DNA of 64,000 nucleotides from NCBI GenBank assembly GCA_049115575.1, contig JAGDZU010000001.1, positions 930,001 through 994,000 on the forward strand. Direction: 5' to 3'. Within the stretch, counting starts at the first letter, position 1. Each line of letters opens with the position of its first letter. Below are positions 50,251 through 59,437 of this stretch, piece by piece. The notes under the pieces were generated by a model. The model was not told the origin of the DNA and made no database searches. It was given only the letters and a program-made list of their open reading frames with translations. Made by a program: the position numbers and the translations under genes. The stretch is from JAHEKB01 sp049115575 (GTDB lineage Bacteria; Bacteroidota; Bacteroidia; NS11-12g; UBA9320).

Positions 50251-52209
50251 ATGAAATTTAAATATTTATCACTAATTGTTGTAATTGCCCTATTCGCAGC
50301 TAGCTGCGGTGGCGGTTCAAATTCAAACTCTGGAGCATTGACCGGCAATGCAGCAGAAAAAGTTTATGTAGCACCGGGAGATCATGACGAGTTCTATGCC
50401 TTTATCTCTGGTGGTTTTAATGGCCAATTGGGAATCTATGGTCTGCCTTCAGGTAGATTGTTTAAAGTAGTTCCTGTATTCTCTGTTGATGCAGAAAAAG
50501 GATACGGTTTCAGTGAAGAAACTAAGCCATTATTGAACACTTCCTTTGGGCAAATTCCTTGGGATGACTTACACCATCCAGATTTATCTCAAACTAATGG
50601 TGTTATTGATGGTCGCTGGTGTTTCGTGAATGCGAATAACACCCCGCGTATTGCACGTGTAGACCTTAGCACTTTTGAGACTACAGAAATTATTGAAATT
50701 CCTAACAGTGCGGGTAACCACTCTTCTTCTTACATTACTGAGAATACAGAGTACGTTGTTGCCGGTACTCGTTTTGGTGTACCAGTTCCACAAAGAGATA
50801 TGCCTATCTCTGAATATAAAGGGAACTTTAAAGGTGCATTATCTTTCTTGAAAGTGGATCCAGAAAATGGCCATATGAATGTTGAATTCCAGATAATGAT
50901 GCCTGGATTTGACTATGATAAGGCTCACCCTGGTAGAGGTAATTCTCACGGTTGGTTCTTCTTTACCACTTATAACTCTGAAGAAGCTAACTCTCTATTA
51001 GAAGTGAACGCTTCTCAAAGAGACAAGGATTTTATTGCAGCAGTTAACTGGAAAAAAGCAGAAGAATATATGGCTGCTGGCAAGTTCAAAACTATGCCTA
51101 CCAAATATGCGCATAATATCTATGATGAGAATTCTCATACAGCTACAACTACTTGGATTAATGAAGTAAATATACTTGACCCGGCAGAATGCCCAGGTTT
51201 AGTTTATTTCCTTCCTACTCCTAAATCTCCTCACGGTTGTGATGTTGATCCTTCTGGTGAGTACATTGTAGGTAGCGGTAAACTTTCTGCGGACGTTACA
51301 GTTCACTCATTCACTAAGATGATGGAAGCTATAGAAAGTGAATCTTTTGACGGCGAAGCTTATGGTATTCCAATTTTAGCTTTTGAATCAGTTAATGCTG
51401 GTGCTGTAAAACAAGCTGGTCTTGGACCATTGCATACTGAGTTTGACAATGATGGTAATGCTTATACTACCTTCTTTATCTCTTCTGAAGTTGTAAAATG
51501 GAAGTTGGGAACTTGGGAAGTATTAGACAGACAACCTACTTACTACTCTGTTGGTCACTTAATGATTCCAGGTGGTAATTCAGCTCAGCCTTTCGGTAAG
51601 TACCTTGTGGCTATGAACAAAATCACTAAAGACAGATATTTACCTACTGGTCCTGAATTAACACAATCAGCTCAGTTATATGACATCTCAGGTGATAAAA
51701 TGGAGCTTCTTTTGGACTTCCCAACTGTTGGTGAACCTCACTATGCAGCAGGTTGCCCAGCTGATTTGATTGCTCCTAATCAAGTTAAAATTTATAAACT
51801 AGAAGACAACACTCACCCATACGCAGCTAAGAACGAATCTGAAGCTAAAGTGGTTAGAGAAGGAAATGAGGTTCACATCTATATGACCACTATCCGTTCT
51901 CACTTTGCACCAGATAATATTGAAGGTATACGCGTAGGTGATAAGGTTTACTTCCACGTAACTAACTTGGAGCAAGATTATGATGTTCCTCACGGTATCA
52001 GTATGATTGGTGCTAATACTTCTGAACTTCTAATTATGCCAGGACAAACAGAAACATTTGTTTGGATGCCTAAGAAAGTTGGAGTTTGGCCATTCTACTG
52101 TACAGACTTCTGTTCTGCACTTCACCAAGAAATGCAAGGATATGTTAGAGTATCACCAGCAGGTTCTAGCGTACCAATTTCTTACACACTTGATGGTGAC
52201 AAACCATAA
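50251..52209 (+). CDS. nosZ: Nitrous oxide reductase, Sec-dependent (clade II)
   Basis: 652 residues. Reduces N2O to N2 in the periplasm. The N-terminal signal has no twin arginine but a lipobox (FAASC, lipid cysteine C19), the clade II Sec type, here lipidated. The beta-propeller bears CuZ histidines, including H108-H109 (DDLHHPD). The C-terminal cupredoxin holds the CuA site C617-x3-C621-x3-H625-x2-M628 with H581 (DVPHGIS). Full length, no disruption. Preceded by its cytochrome and followed by a terminator hairpin and the maturation genes. Confidence 0.97.
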   Translation: MKFKYLSLIVVIALFAASCGGGSNSNSGALTGNAAEKVYVAPGDHDEFYAFISGGFNGQLGIYGLPSGRLFKVVPVFSVDAEKGYGFSEETKPLLNTSFGQIPWDDLHHPDLSQTNGVIDGRWCFVNANNTPRIARVDLSTFETTEIIEIPNSAGNHSSSYITENTEYVVAGTRFGVPVPQRDMPISEYKGNFKGALSFLKVDPENGHMNVEFQIMMPGFDYDKAHPGRGNSHGWFFFTTYNSEEANSLLEVNASQRDKDFIAAVNWKKAEEYMAAGKFKTMPTKYAHNIYDENSHTATTTWINEVNILDPAECPGLVYFLPTPKSPHGCDVDPSGEYIVGSGKLSADVTVHSFTKMMEAIESESFDGEAYGIPILAFESVNAGAVKQAGLGPLHTEFDNDGNAYTTFFISSEVVKWKLGTWEVLDRQPTYYSVGHLMIPGGNSAQPFGKYLVAMNKITKDRYLPTGPELTQSAQLYDISGDKMELLLDFPTVGEPHYAAGCPADLIAPNQVKIYKLEDNTHPYAAKNESEAKVVREGNEVHIYMTTIRSHFAPDNIEGIRVGDKVYFHVTNLEQDYDVPHGISMIGANTSELLIMPGQTETFVWMPKKVGVWPFYCTDFCSALHQEMQGYVRVSPAGSSVPISYTLDGDKP

Positions 52210-52254
52210 TGATTTTTTAGTGCTTCAAGCAGCGTATTGAGCAATAAATAAATG

Positions 52255-52280
52255 ACGGGCGGCGAAAGTCGCCCGTTTTT
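52255..52280 (+). terminator. Intrinsic terminator after nosZ
   Basis: ACGGGCGGC (52255-52263) and GTCGCCCGT (52268-52276) pair with one G-T wobble around a GAAA tetraloop, followed by T residues to 52280. It sits 46 bases after the nosZ stop and 14 before the next start. Read-through is needed to express the maturation genes unless a promoter lies in the gap, where none is visible. Confidence 0.88.
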
Positions 52281-52293
52281 AAAATAAAAAACA

Positions 52294-52875
52294 ATGAAAA
52301 GATCCAAACTTATTATGATGATTAGCGCCTTGCTACTGTTAGGCCTCTTCTTACTCCCCATGTGGAACATCACTCTTGAAGCTCCACAATATCCCGAGCC
52401 AATAGGCATGGACATTCATATCAACCGCATTGCAGATATGAATCCCAATGATGTAAAGAACATCAACATTATGAATCACTATGTGGGCATGAAAGAAATA
52501 CCTGAACACCTTGAGGAATTTGAAATATTTCCGGTTGTTGTAATTTCTATGGTAGTATTGGGGCTTCTTTTTGGATTCATTGGAAGACGACCATTGTATC
52601 TAACGTGGTTCATACTTTTTGCCTTGCTGTGTATAGCTGGCATGTACGACTTTTATCTCTGGGAATATGACTATGGTCACAGTCTTGATCCCAAAGCAGC
52701 CATACAGTTTATGAATCCAGATGGATCACCTATGGCTTATCAACCTCCTTTAATAGGAACTAAAACCATATTAAACTTTGTGGCGCACTCCTACCCAAGA
52801 TCTGGTGCTATTTTTATAGTACTTGGATTAATTGGCAGTTTATGGGCGTATTTTAAAGCTGCAAAAGAGAACTAA
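52294..52875 (+). CDS. Four-TM membrane protein of Bacteroidota nos clusters, unknown role
   Basis: 193 residues with four predicted helices (about 7-25, 82-97, 103-122, 165-187). After TM1 a periplasmic segment carries histidines and methionines: GMDIHINRIADMNPND then INIMNHYVGMKEIPEH. A similar N-H-Y-x-G-M motif recurs, from memory, in membrane proteins next to nosZ in this phylum; copper binding or quinol contact is possible. It overlaps no neighbour and lies directly downstream of the nosZ terminator. I am unsure whether it corresponds to the NosB of other clusters. Confidence 0.72.
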   Translation: MKRSKLIMMISALLLLGLFLLPMWNITLEAPQYPEPIGMDIHINRIADMNPNDVKNINIMNHYVGMKEIPEHLEEFEIFPVVVISMVVLGLLFGFIGRRPLYLTWFILFALLCIAGMYDFYLWEYDYGHSLDPKAAIQFMNPDGSPMAYQPPLIGTKTILNFVAHSYPRSGAIFIVLGLIGSLWAYFKAAKEN

Positions 52876-52894
52876 TTCCTTTTATTTGCTATTC

Positions 52895-53347
52895 GTGAAA
52901 TCTTTGAATTCCTTCACAATACCAATGTTGGCTGTAAGCTTTATGCTTATGCTTACGGGGTGCAGCACAGAACCAGAAGCCATTAACTATGGTTCTGACC
53001 AGTGCCACTATTGCAAAATGACGGTGGTAGATCTGCAACATTCCGCACAATACGTGAGCGATAAAGGCAAACAATTCAAGTATGATGCTATTGAGTGCCT
53101 GGTAAATGAGATGGGAGAAACCAAACCAAAGAACCCTGCACATGTATTGGTCGCAGATTACCTTTCTCCTGGTGACATGGTATATACTCATGATGCTCAC
53201 TTTGTAATTACTGAAGCCATTAAAAGCCCTATGGGTGCGAACCTATCTGCATTTAGCCATGCTGATAGCGCTAAAAAAGTGATTGAATCTCATGGCGGCG
53301 AACTTTATAATTGGGAACAATTGTTTAAGATCTTAAATGAAGAATAA
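52895..53347 (+). CDS. nosL: NosL copper chaperone (lipoprotein)
   Basis: 150 residues from the GTG at 52895. The longer ORF overlaps the upstream gene and has no signal peptide; the GTG start gives MKSLNSFTIPMLAVSF with lipobox LTGC (C23). The copper-binding CHYCKM (C37, C40, M42) is the NosL hallmark, followed by the NosL domain to the end. It delivers Cu(I) to NosZ. An ATG at 52925 would also keep the lipobox. The end overlaps nosD by 11 bases. Confidence 0.92.
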   Translation: MKSLNSFTIPMLAVSFMLMLTGCSTEPEAINYGSDQCHYCKMTVVDLQHSAQYVSDKGKQFKYDAIECLVNEMGETKPKNPAHVLVADYLSPGDMVYTHDAHFVITEAIKSPMGANLSAFSHADSAKKVIESHGGELYNWEQLFKILNEE

Positions 53348-54569
53348 GCTTCTATATGTTTTCTTGTTCGTTTGTCAACTTGGTCTAGCCAAGGAGATTG
53401 AGGTATGTAAAAGCTGCAACCTCCAAAGTATTGGTACTGCTGTGGAACTAGCAGAAGATGGAGATCTAATCACTGTAAAGGAAGGTGTATATAAGGAACA
53501 CGGCATACTTATAAACAAACCCCTGTCTTTACAGGCGGAAGGAGAAGTAACCATAGACGGTGAGAATATAGAAACCATCATAAATATTGAATCAGATGGC
53601 GTAGAGGTGAGTGGTTTCCACCTCATAAATGTAGGACAGAGCTATACTAAAGAATATGCCGCCATACATATTTTGAGGTCGGATTCATTTAGCATACACC
53701 ACAACAAGTTAGAAAAAGTCTTTTTTGGAATGCTGATTGAAAAATGCCATCAGGGCAAGGTTTATCACAATACAATTACAAGTGATGGAACTACAGAAGC
53801 AGGATCTGGTAACGGGATTCATCTTTGGCATTGCGATAATGTGAGCATACACGACAATAAGCTGAGTGGTTTAAGAGATGGAATCTATTTTGAGTTTGTA
53901 GACAGTAGCGAGATATACAATAATTACAGCCACAATAACCTTAGATACGGTTTGCATTTTATGTTTTCCAATAGTGACAATTACCATCACAATACTTTTC
54001 AAAATAATGGTGCCGGGGTGGCAGTCATGTTTTCCAAGAAAATAAACATGCATCAGAACCGTTTTTTGGAAAACTGGGGTACCGCTGCCTATGGTCTTTT
54101 ACTAAAAGAGATTTACGATGCGGAAATCACCAATAATCGCTTTGAGCAGAATACTATTGGTATTAATGTAGAAGGTTCCAGTAGAGTGAATTATCAATAC
54201 AACGATTTTGTGCGCAACGGCTGGGCTGCTAAAATAGTTGGCGCCTGTTATGCCAATAGTTTTAAAGACAATAACTTCTTATACAATTCATTTGATTTAT
54301 CATATAACAGCAAGATGAACGACAATGAATTCATTCACAATTTCTGGAGTGAGTACAGCGGTTATGATTTAGACAAAGACGGAATAGGAGATGTTCCATA
54401 TAGACCCGTTAAATTGTTTTCTTATATAGTGAATCAGACACCAGAAGCAATAGTTCTTCTGCGAAGTTTATTTGTGTTTATTATCAATTTTTCAGAGAAG
54501 GTTTCTCCTATTTTTACACCGGATCACCTAGTGGATCCTCAACCATTAATGAAAGCCGTAAATGCTTAA
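53337..54569 (+). CDS. nosD: NosD periplasmic copper-maturation protein
   Basis: 410 residues. A signal peptide (about 1-18) precedes a right-handed parallel beta-helix made of repeated SxxNxxxNN-type turns (HNNLRYGLHFMFSNSDN, NRFEQNTIGINVEGS), the CASH/NosD architecture. The C-terminus ends in a hydrophobic stretch (LLRSLFVFIINFS). It works with NosF and NosY to supply the CuZ site. It overlaps nosL by 11 and nosF by 8 bases, so the operon is tightly coupled. Confidence 0.93.
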   Translation: MKNKLLYVFLFVCQLGLAKEIEVCKSCNLQSIGTAVELAEDGDLITVKEGVYKEHGILINKPLSLQAEGEVTIDGENIETIINIESDGVEVSGFHLINVGQSYTKEYAAIHILRSDSFSIHHNKLEKVFFGMLIEKCHQGKVYHNTITSDGTTEAGSGNGIHLWHCDNVSIHDNKLSGLRDGIYFEFVDSSEIYNNYSHNNLRYGLHFMFSNSDNYHHNTFQNNGAGVAVMFSKKINMHQNRFLENWGTAAYGLLLKEIYDAEITNNRFEQNTIGINVEGSSRVNYQYNDFVRNGWAAKIVGACYANSFKDNNFLYNSFDLSYNSKMNDNEFIHNFWSEYSGYDLDKDGIGDVPYRPVKLFSYIVNQTPEAIVLLRSLFVFIINFSEKVSPIFTPDHLVDPQPLMKAVNA

Positions 54570-55257
54570 TATCAAAGGATTACATAAGAAATTTGGCAAG
54601 GTAAAAGTACTAGAAGACGTAGATCTAGGCCTTCCTTCTAAAGGAATTGCAGCTATACTTGGCCCTAATGGATCTGGGAAAACTACCTTGATTAAAAGCA
54701 TATTGGGTCTCACCATTCCAGACAGAGGCGATATTTTATTGAATGATAAGCGCATCAACGGCAATTGGGAGTATAGAAAAAGAATAAACTACCTTCCTCA
54801 AATTGCCAACTTCCCTCCTAACTTAAGGGTAGATGAACTTATTGCCATGATCAAAGACTTAAGGCAAATGCCGGCCTTTGATCATGAATTGATTGAGAAG
54901 TTTGCTCTGGAACCCTTTCTAGATAAGAAATTAGGAAACCTGTCTGGGGGTACAAAACAGAAAGTGAATATAGTCATCTGTTTTATGTTCGACAGCCCCA
55001 TGATCATATTAGATGAGCCAACAACGGGTTTAGACCCCAAATCGCTGCTGCATTTAAAAGAACTGATTAATCGCGAAAAGGAAAAAGGCAAACTCATTAT
55101 TATCACTTCTCACATCATGAGTTTTGTTGAAGAAGTAGCTAATGATATCGTGTTTTTACTGGATGGTAAAATCAGATTCCAGGGCAGCACTGAACAAATC
55201 ATGAAAGACCAACAAAAAGATAAATTAGAAGAGGCAGTTGCCTCCATACTGGAGTAA
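54562..55257 (+). CDS. nosF: NosF ABC transporter ATP-binding protein
   Basis: 231 residues. Walker A GPNGSGKT (34-41), signature LSGGTKQ, Walker B MIILDEPTTGLDPKS and a switch histidine (IITSHIMSF). Energises NosDFY for NosZ maturation. Its start lies inside the end of nosD, and its TAA shares one base with the nosY ATG at 55257. Confidence 0.94.
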   Translation: MLNIKGLHKKFGKVKVLEDVDLGLPSKGIAAILGPNGSGKTTLIKSILGLTIPDRGDILLNDKRINGNWEYRKRINYLPQIANFPPNLRVDELIAMIKDLRQMPAFDHELIEKFALEPFLDKKLGNLSGGTKQKVNIVICFMFDSPMIILDEPTTGLDPKSLLHLKELINREKEKGKLIIITSHIMSFVEEVANDIVFLLDGKIRFQGSTEQIMKDQQKDKLEEAVASILE

Positions 55258-56039
55258 TGTTTAAGATCTTAAAATACAGCTTTTATGACCTAATGCGATC
55301 GCGTTGGACCTATGTCTATTTCCTATTCTATTTGTGTTTGGGTTTTGTATTGCTCTTCTTAAATACAGATGTTTCAAAGGCCATTATTACCTTATTGAAT
55401 ATAATCATGATTCTGACTCCTTTAATAGGAACTGTATTTGGAATCATGTATTACTATAATGCCAAGGAATTTACAGAGCTTCTTCTAGCACAACCTATTA
55501 AAAGACGCACCATTTTTATGGGGCAGTATTTGGGTGTGGCGGTCTCTTTAAGTCTGAGTTTAGTGCTTGGCTTGGGTGTGCCATTTTTAGCTTATGGTCT
55601 ATTAAAATCAGGAGCCATTTGGAACTTTGCTACCCTCCTGCTCATCGGAGCCCTTTTGACTTTCATTTTCACAGCTCTATCTATAAACATAGGCTTGTCT
55701 AATAACAATAAGATTAAAGGATTTGGTTATGCCATACTTCTATGGTTGTTTATGGCTGTTATTTATGATGGCATATTCTTGATTACCTTGGTCTACTTTA
55801 ATGAATATCCACTAGACAAATTAGCTCTCGGACTCACCGCATTTAACCCTATAGATTTATCTAGAATTCTCATTCTGCTAAAACTGGACATATCTGCCTT
55901 ACTAGGATATACTGGTGCTGTTTTTCAAAAGTTTTTTGGAACATCTAACGGTATGCTAATCTCCTTTAGCTTAATGGTAGTGTGGATAGCTCTTCCGCTA
56001 TGGAGACTTGTTAGGAAGTCTCAACGCAAAGATTTTTAA
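55257..56039 (+). CDS. nosY: NosY ABC transporter permease
   Basis: 260 residues with six membrane helices (about 15-38, 45-70, 88-115, 122-146, 155-182, 230-252), the ABC-2-type permease pattern with a large loop between helices five and six. It is the membrane partner of NosF. Last gene of the nos operon: it meets the minus-strand hydrolase gene in a 4-base tail-to-tail overlap, so no terminator fits between them. nosR, nosX and nosH/C-type genes are not present downstream. Confidence 0.92.
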   Translation: MFKILKYSFYDLMRSRWTYVYFLFYLCLGFVLLFLNTDVSKAIITLLNIIMILTPLIGTVFGIMYYYNAKEFTELLLAQPIKRRTIFMGQYLGVAVSLSLSLVLGLGVPFLAYGLLKSGAIWNFATLLLIGALLTFIFTALSINIGLSNNNKIKGFGYAILLWLFMAVIYDGIFLITLVYFNEYPLDKLALGLTAFNPIDLSRILILLKLDISALLGYTGAVFQKFFGTSNGMLISFSLMVVWIALPLWRLVRKSQRKDF

Positions 56040-57325
56040 GGTAGCTGGTATACCCATCTGGCAATATCCTGTATCACCTGGAATTCCACATTTGACGGTT
56101 TGAAATAATCCGTTGGCTGAGACATTTCTAATTCCGTTCTTGTAAATAAATGTGTGAGATTGGGGTAAGATATAAGTTCTACATTGTCTTTCCCAGAGAG
56201 GTTTTCCTTCCAAATACCAAAATCAACCATAGTAATCTGGTAGTCCTTCTCCCCTTGTAGAATTAAAGTAGGAATATCTAAACTCTTAGTTAGCTGCACT
56301 GGATCGTAATCATGGATTCCCCACCAAAATTTGCCTGGCCAATACACCATTAGTTCTTCAGCTGGTGTAGATTCAGTGTATGCCTTGGTTCTAATCTTCT
56401 CCGCTCTTTCTTGAGAAGATTCCAACATCTTTCTTTCTGCTCTGCTTACATCTCCATCTGTTGCAGATAAATATTCAATTTGGTCTAGTATTAAGTCTTC
56501 TAATCTCCGCGCATTTGCAGAAAACAGTATCATTCCGTTTAAATTATCCGCACTGTCTGCCAATAGTGGCATGGCATAGGCTCCAAGGCTATGGCCCAAG
56601 ATTGCCACTTTATCGAATCTATAAATGCTGTGTGTTTTAAAATAATTCAAGGCTGTGATAGCATCGTTTATGGTTTCATCATAGATGGTAAACTGCCCGT
56701 TTAACATCTCGGGATTCACCATAGTTCTTTTGTCGTAACGGTAAGTGGCTATTCCCTGTTCTGCAAGGCCAATAGCAATATCATTGAAGACCTTTGTAGG
56801 CCCTATGGTCTCGTCTTTATCCAAAGCACCAGAACCGTGAACTAGAATAACCAAAGGGCAATTATTACAATCAATAGGAATGACTAGTTCTCCTTCCAGC
56901 TCTATATCTCCAGAAGGGATTGATAAGTATTGTTTGGAAACCACTAGGTCTTTGCCATAAGAAGGAGGGCTATAAGCCAATGGGCTAATAAGCAAACCAC
57001 TTATCACTCCACCTGAGTGAACCAACTTCATCTTAAAAGTATTGTCTCTAAAATGAAGAAATATGTTTTCTTCTATCCTTCCTTCTACCTCCTTAAACTC
57101 TGGGTCGCTATAAGCTTGGAATGGCCCAAACATCTCCTCGGTTTGAGTCCATATAGTCTTGAGCAATTTGTGATCAACCTGGTCCTTCAAGGGATCGTCG
57201 AACTGCTTACAGAGTTTAGAATACTTATGATCCGCTAATAATTGTGCACTGTTCTCTATTATGCTTTGAGCTTGTAATGTGCTAACGCCCAATGTGCAAA
57301 TAAGAAGGATGACCCAATGTTTCAT
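56036..57325 (-). CDS. Secreted alpha/beta hydrolase with N-terminal DUF3887-like domain
   Basis: 429 residues. Signal peptide about 1-19 (TLGVSTLQAQ), then a DUF3887-like segment (about 20-110: ENSAQLLADHKYSKLCKQFDDPLKDQVDHKLLKTIW) and a hydrolase domain. The oxyanion-loop motif is LVHGSGALDKDE, the nucleophile serine lies in ILGHSLGAY, and the histidine in YPNLTHLF. Substrate unknown; such proteins are serine-aminopeptidase-like or esterases. It overlaps the RluA-type gene by 4 bases (ATGA), third in the minus-strand group. Confidence 0.85.
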   Translation of the reverse strand: MKHWVILLICTLGVSTLQAQSIIENSAQLLADHKYSKLCKQFDDPLKDQVDHKLLKTIWTQTEEMFGPFQAYSDPEFKEVEGRIEENIFLHFRDNTFKMKLVHSGGVISGLLISPLAYSPPSYGKDLVVSKQYLSIPSGDIELEGELVIPIDCNNCPLVILVHGSGALDKDETIGPTKVFNDIAIGLAEQGIATYRYDKRTMVNPEMLNGQFTIYDETINDAITALNYFKTHSIYRFDKVAILGHSLGAYAMPLLADSADNLNGMILFSANARRLEDLILDQIEYLSATDGDVSRAERKMLESSQERAEKIRTKAYTESTPAEELMVYWPGKFWWGIHDYDPVQLTKSLDIPTLILQGEKDYQITMVDFGIWKENLSGKDNVELISYPNLTHLFTRTELEMSQPTDYFKPSNVEFQVIQDIARWVYQLP

Positions 57326-58056
57326 ACGCTATACAAGGTTTTATCGAACTTATCGAGTTGTTTGAGAAGAACGGCAAAATCCTTAGGATAGTCTGCTTCT
57401 ACTAAGATTTCATCGCCTTTCAAATCTTGTAGTTTTATGCTTTTTGCATGCAAAGCAACACGCTTAATCATAGGTTGTTCTTCTTTGTACTTACCCAGAC
57501 TGAAATTCTTTTTAAGCTTAGACAAATAAGGAGACTTTCCGTGATAAATATGATCCGCCGCTATAGGAGCATTAATGGCTGATAAATGAGCTCTTATCTG
57601 ATGTAAACGCCCACTTAGAGGCTTGGCTTCTACCAATGTATAATGTTGAAAATGCTGTAAGGTGCTCACCACTGTTTGGCAAGATTTACCTTTTAGACTG
57701 TTCACCTGACTTCTGCCACTTCTGGTGGTTGACAATGGCAAATCAATAAGTTGTTCTTTGAATGAATGTATTCCATCGCAAATGGCGTGATATACCTTTT
57801 CAACTTGTCTCTTCTCGAATTGTATAGAGGCATTCCTATAAGCTTCTTTGTTTTTGGCAATTAGTAGAACACCACTTGTTTCCTTGTCCAATCTGTGACA
57901 TAACTGAGCATCACTGCAATATTTTTGGGCCATTTCTATAATAGAAGGAAGCTCCAAATCTCTTTCGTGCAAGCTAGCAATACCAGAAGGTTTATTCAGA
58001 AATATATAATCTTCTGATTCTTTAATAACAATCTCCTTAAACCTTATGGATTTCAT
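57322..58056 (-). CDS. RluA-family pseudouridine synthase
   Basis: 244 residues. The catalytic aspartate is D57 in HRLDKETSG, preceded by the FLNKPSGIASLH opening and followed by the RLHQIRAHLSAI motif, all RluA-type. Isomerises uridine in rRNA or tRNA; the site cannot be read. No S4 domain is present. Overlaps hisS (upstream) and the hydrolase (downstream) by 4 bases each. Confidence 0.92.
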   Translation of the reverse strand: MKSIRFKEIVIKESEDYIFLNKPSGIASLHERDLELPSIIEMAQKYCSDAQLCHRLDKETSGVLLIAKNKEAYRNASIQFEKRQVEKVYHAICDGIHSFKEQLIDLPLSTTRSGRSQVNSLKGKSCQTVVSTLQHFQHYTLVEAKPLSGRLHQIRAHLSAINAPIAADHIYHGKSPYLSKLKKNFSLGKYKEEQPMIKRVALHAKSIKLQDLKGDEILVEADYPKDFAVLLKQLDKFDKTLYSV

Positions 58057-59417
58057 GCCTTTATATGTTTAATGCATTCGTCCATATAGACTTTATAACT
58101 CTCTCCTGTTTGCATATTTTTCAATGCCAACAAACCCGTCTTCATTTCCTCATCTCCAATGACTATGCTAAATGCAGCACCTCTTTTATTGGCGTAATCC
58201 AACTGCTTTTTAAGCTTCTTAAGATCTGGATAAACCAAAGCCTGTATGCCTTGAGCTCGTAAGGAATTGGCTACATCATAGGCATAAGCTCTACTCGATT
58301 CGTCAAAATGAGAGCAAAGAACAAGTTTCTCTGAAGCACTGAGATTGTCTAACATGGAACGGCTATTCATAACATCATATAAACGATCTATTCCAAATGA
58401 AATTCCAACTCCTGAAACATCCTTAAGACCAAATACCGCCGTTAGATCGTCGTACCTGCCGCCGCCAGATACACTGCCAATTCCACTGTCTGGAACCAAA
58501 GCCTCAAAAATGCAACCCGTATAATAATCCAATCCTCTTGCCAGACTCAAATCCAATTGAATTTTTAAATTCACTCTACTTTCACATAGCGTAATTACTC
58601 CCTTTAGTTCTGATATAGCAATCCGTGCTTTTTCATTGTTGCCAAACCTAGCGGCCATTGCATCCAGATTATCAGCATTTAATTCAATAACATCTATCCA
58701 TTCAAATAGCTGATCTATTTGATTGCCATTTAGGCCTTTATTCTCAAGTTCCTTTTGAACACCTTCTTTACCTATTTTGTCTAGTTTATCAAGACTTGTA
58801 CTAAAGTCTAGTACAGAAAAGTCCTTTGCCTCAACTAACTCTACCAGAGCTTCAAGCAGTTTGCGGTGATTCATTTTTAATACCGCATCATTCAATTTCA
58901 ATTCTTTGAAGACCTGGTTGTAAATCAAAACCAAATCGGCTTCATTAATCATAGAATCAGAACCAATAATGTCTGCATCGCATTGAGTAAATTCTCTATA
59001 CCTGCCTTTTTGAGGCCTATCTGCTCTCCAAACTTCCTGAACCTGATATCTCCTGAAAGGAAATGTTATGTCATTTCTATGCTGAACTACATAACGTGCA
59101 AAAGGGACGGTTAAATCATATCTCAATCCTTTCTCGCTCAAAGAACGTATGAGATTACCTTGATTGTCATTTTCAACATCCTCCGTATTGATATGTCTTG
59201 CGAGTGGGCCTGAATTCAATATTTTGAATAAAAGCTGATCTCCTTCTTCTCCGTATTTACCACTTAAGGTGGATAGGTTTTCAATTGCTGGAGTTTGTAT
59301 TTGTTCAAATCCAAAAGTTTTAAATGCATGGGTAATCACTTTGAGAATATGATTCCTTCCTCTGAGTACTTCCGGGCTAAAGTCTCGAGTACCTTTCGCA
59401 TTAGATGCTTTCTGCAT
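58053..59417 (-). CDS. hisS: Histidyl-tRNA synthetase
   Basis: 454 residues, class II. Motif 1 near KGTRDFSPEVLRGRN, motif 2 with the YRYQVQEVWRADRPQKGRYREF segment, the histidine A regions LARGLDYYTGCIFE and motif 3 GVSGVGISFGIDRLYD; the C-terminal anticodon-binding domain starts near 360. Start codon ATG at 59417 lies only 4 bases after the end of a TAAATTTG -7 element, so the transcript is probably leaderless. First gene of the hisS-RluA-hydrolase unit. Confidence 0.96.
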   Translation of the reverse strand: MQKASNAKGTRDFSPEVLRGRNHILKVITHAFKTFGFEQIQTPAIENLSTLSGKYGEEGDQLLFKILNSGPLARHINTEDVENDNQGNLIRSLSEKGLRYDLTVPFARYVVQHRNDITFPFRRYQVQEVWRADRPQKGRYREFTQCDADIIGSDSMINEADLVLIYNQVFKELKLNDAVLKMNHRKLLEALVELVEAKDFSVLDFSTSLDKLDKIGKEGVQKELENKGLNGNQIDQLFEWIDVIELNADNLDAMAARFGNNEKARIAISELKGVITLCESRVNLKIQLDLSLARGLDYYTGCIFEALVPDSGIGSVSGGGRYDDLTAVFGLKDVSGVGISFGIDRLYDVMNSRSMLDNLSASEKLVLCSHFDESSRAYAYDVANSLRAQGIQALVYPDLKKLKKQLDYANKRGAAFSIVIGDEEMKTGLLALKNMQTGESYKVYMDECIKHIKA

Positions 59418-59421
59418 GAGG

Positions 59422-59429
59422 CAAATTTA
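59422..59429 (-). promoter_or_regulatory. -7 promoter element of hisS
   Basis: TAAATTTG on the minus strand matches TAnnTTTG; it lies in the 20-base gap between the sulfatase stop and the hisS ATG, so the mRNA would begin at or next to the start codon. Confidence 0.55.
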
Positions 59430-59437
59430 CAATGTAC

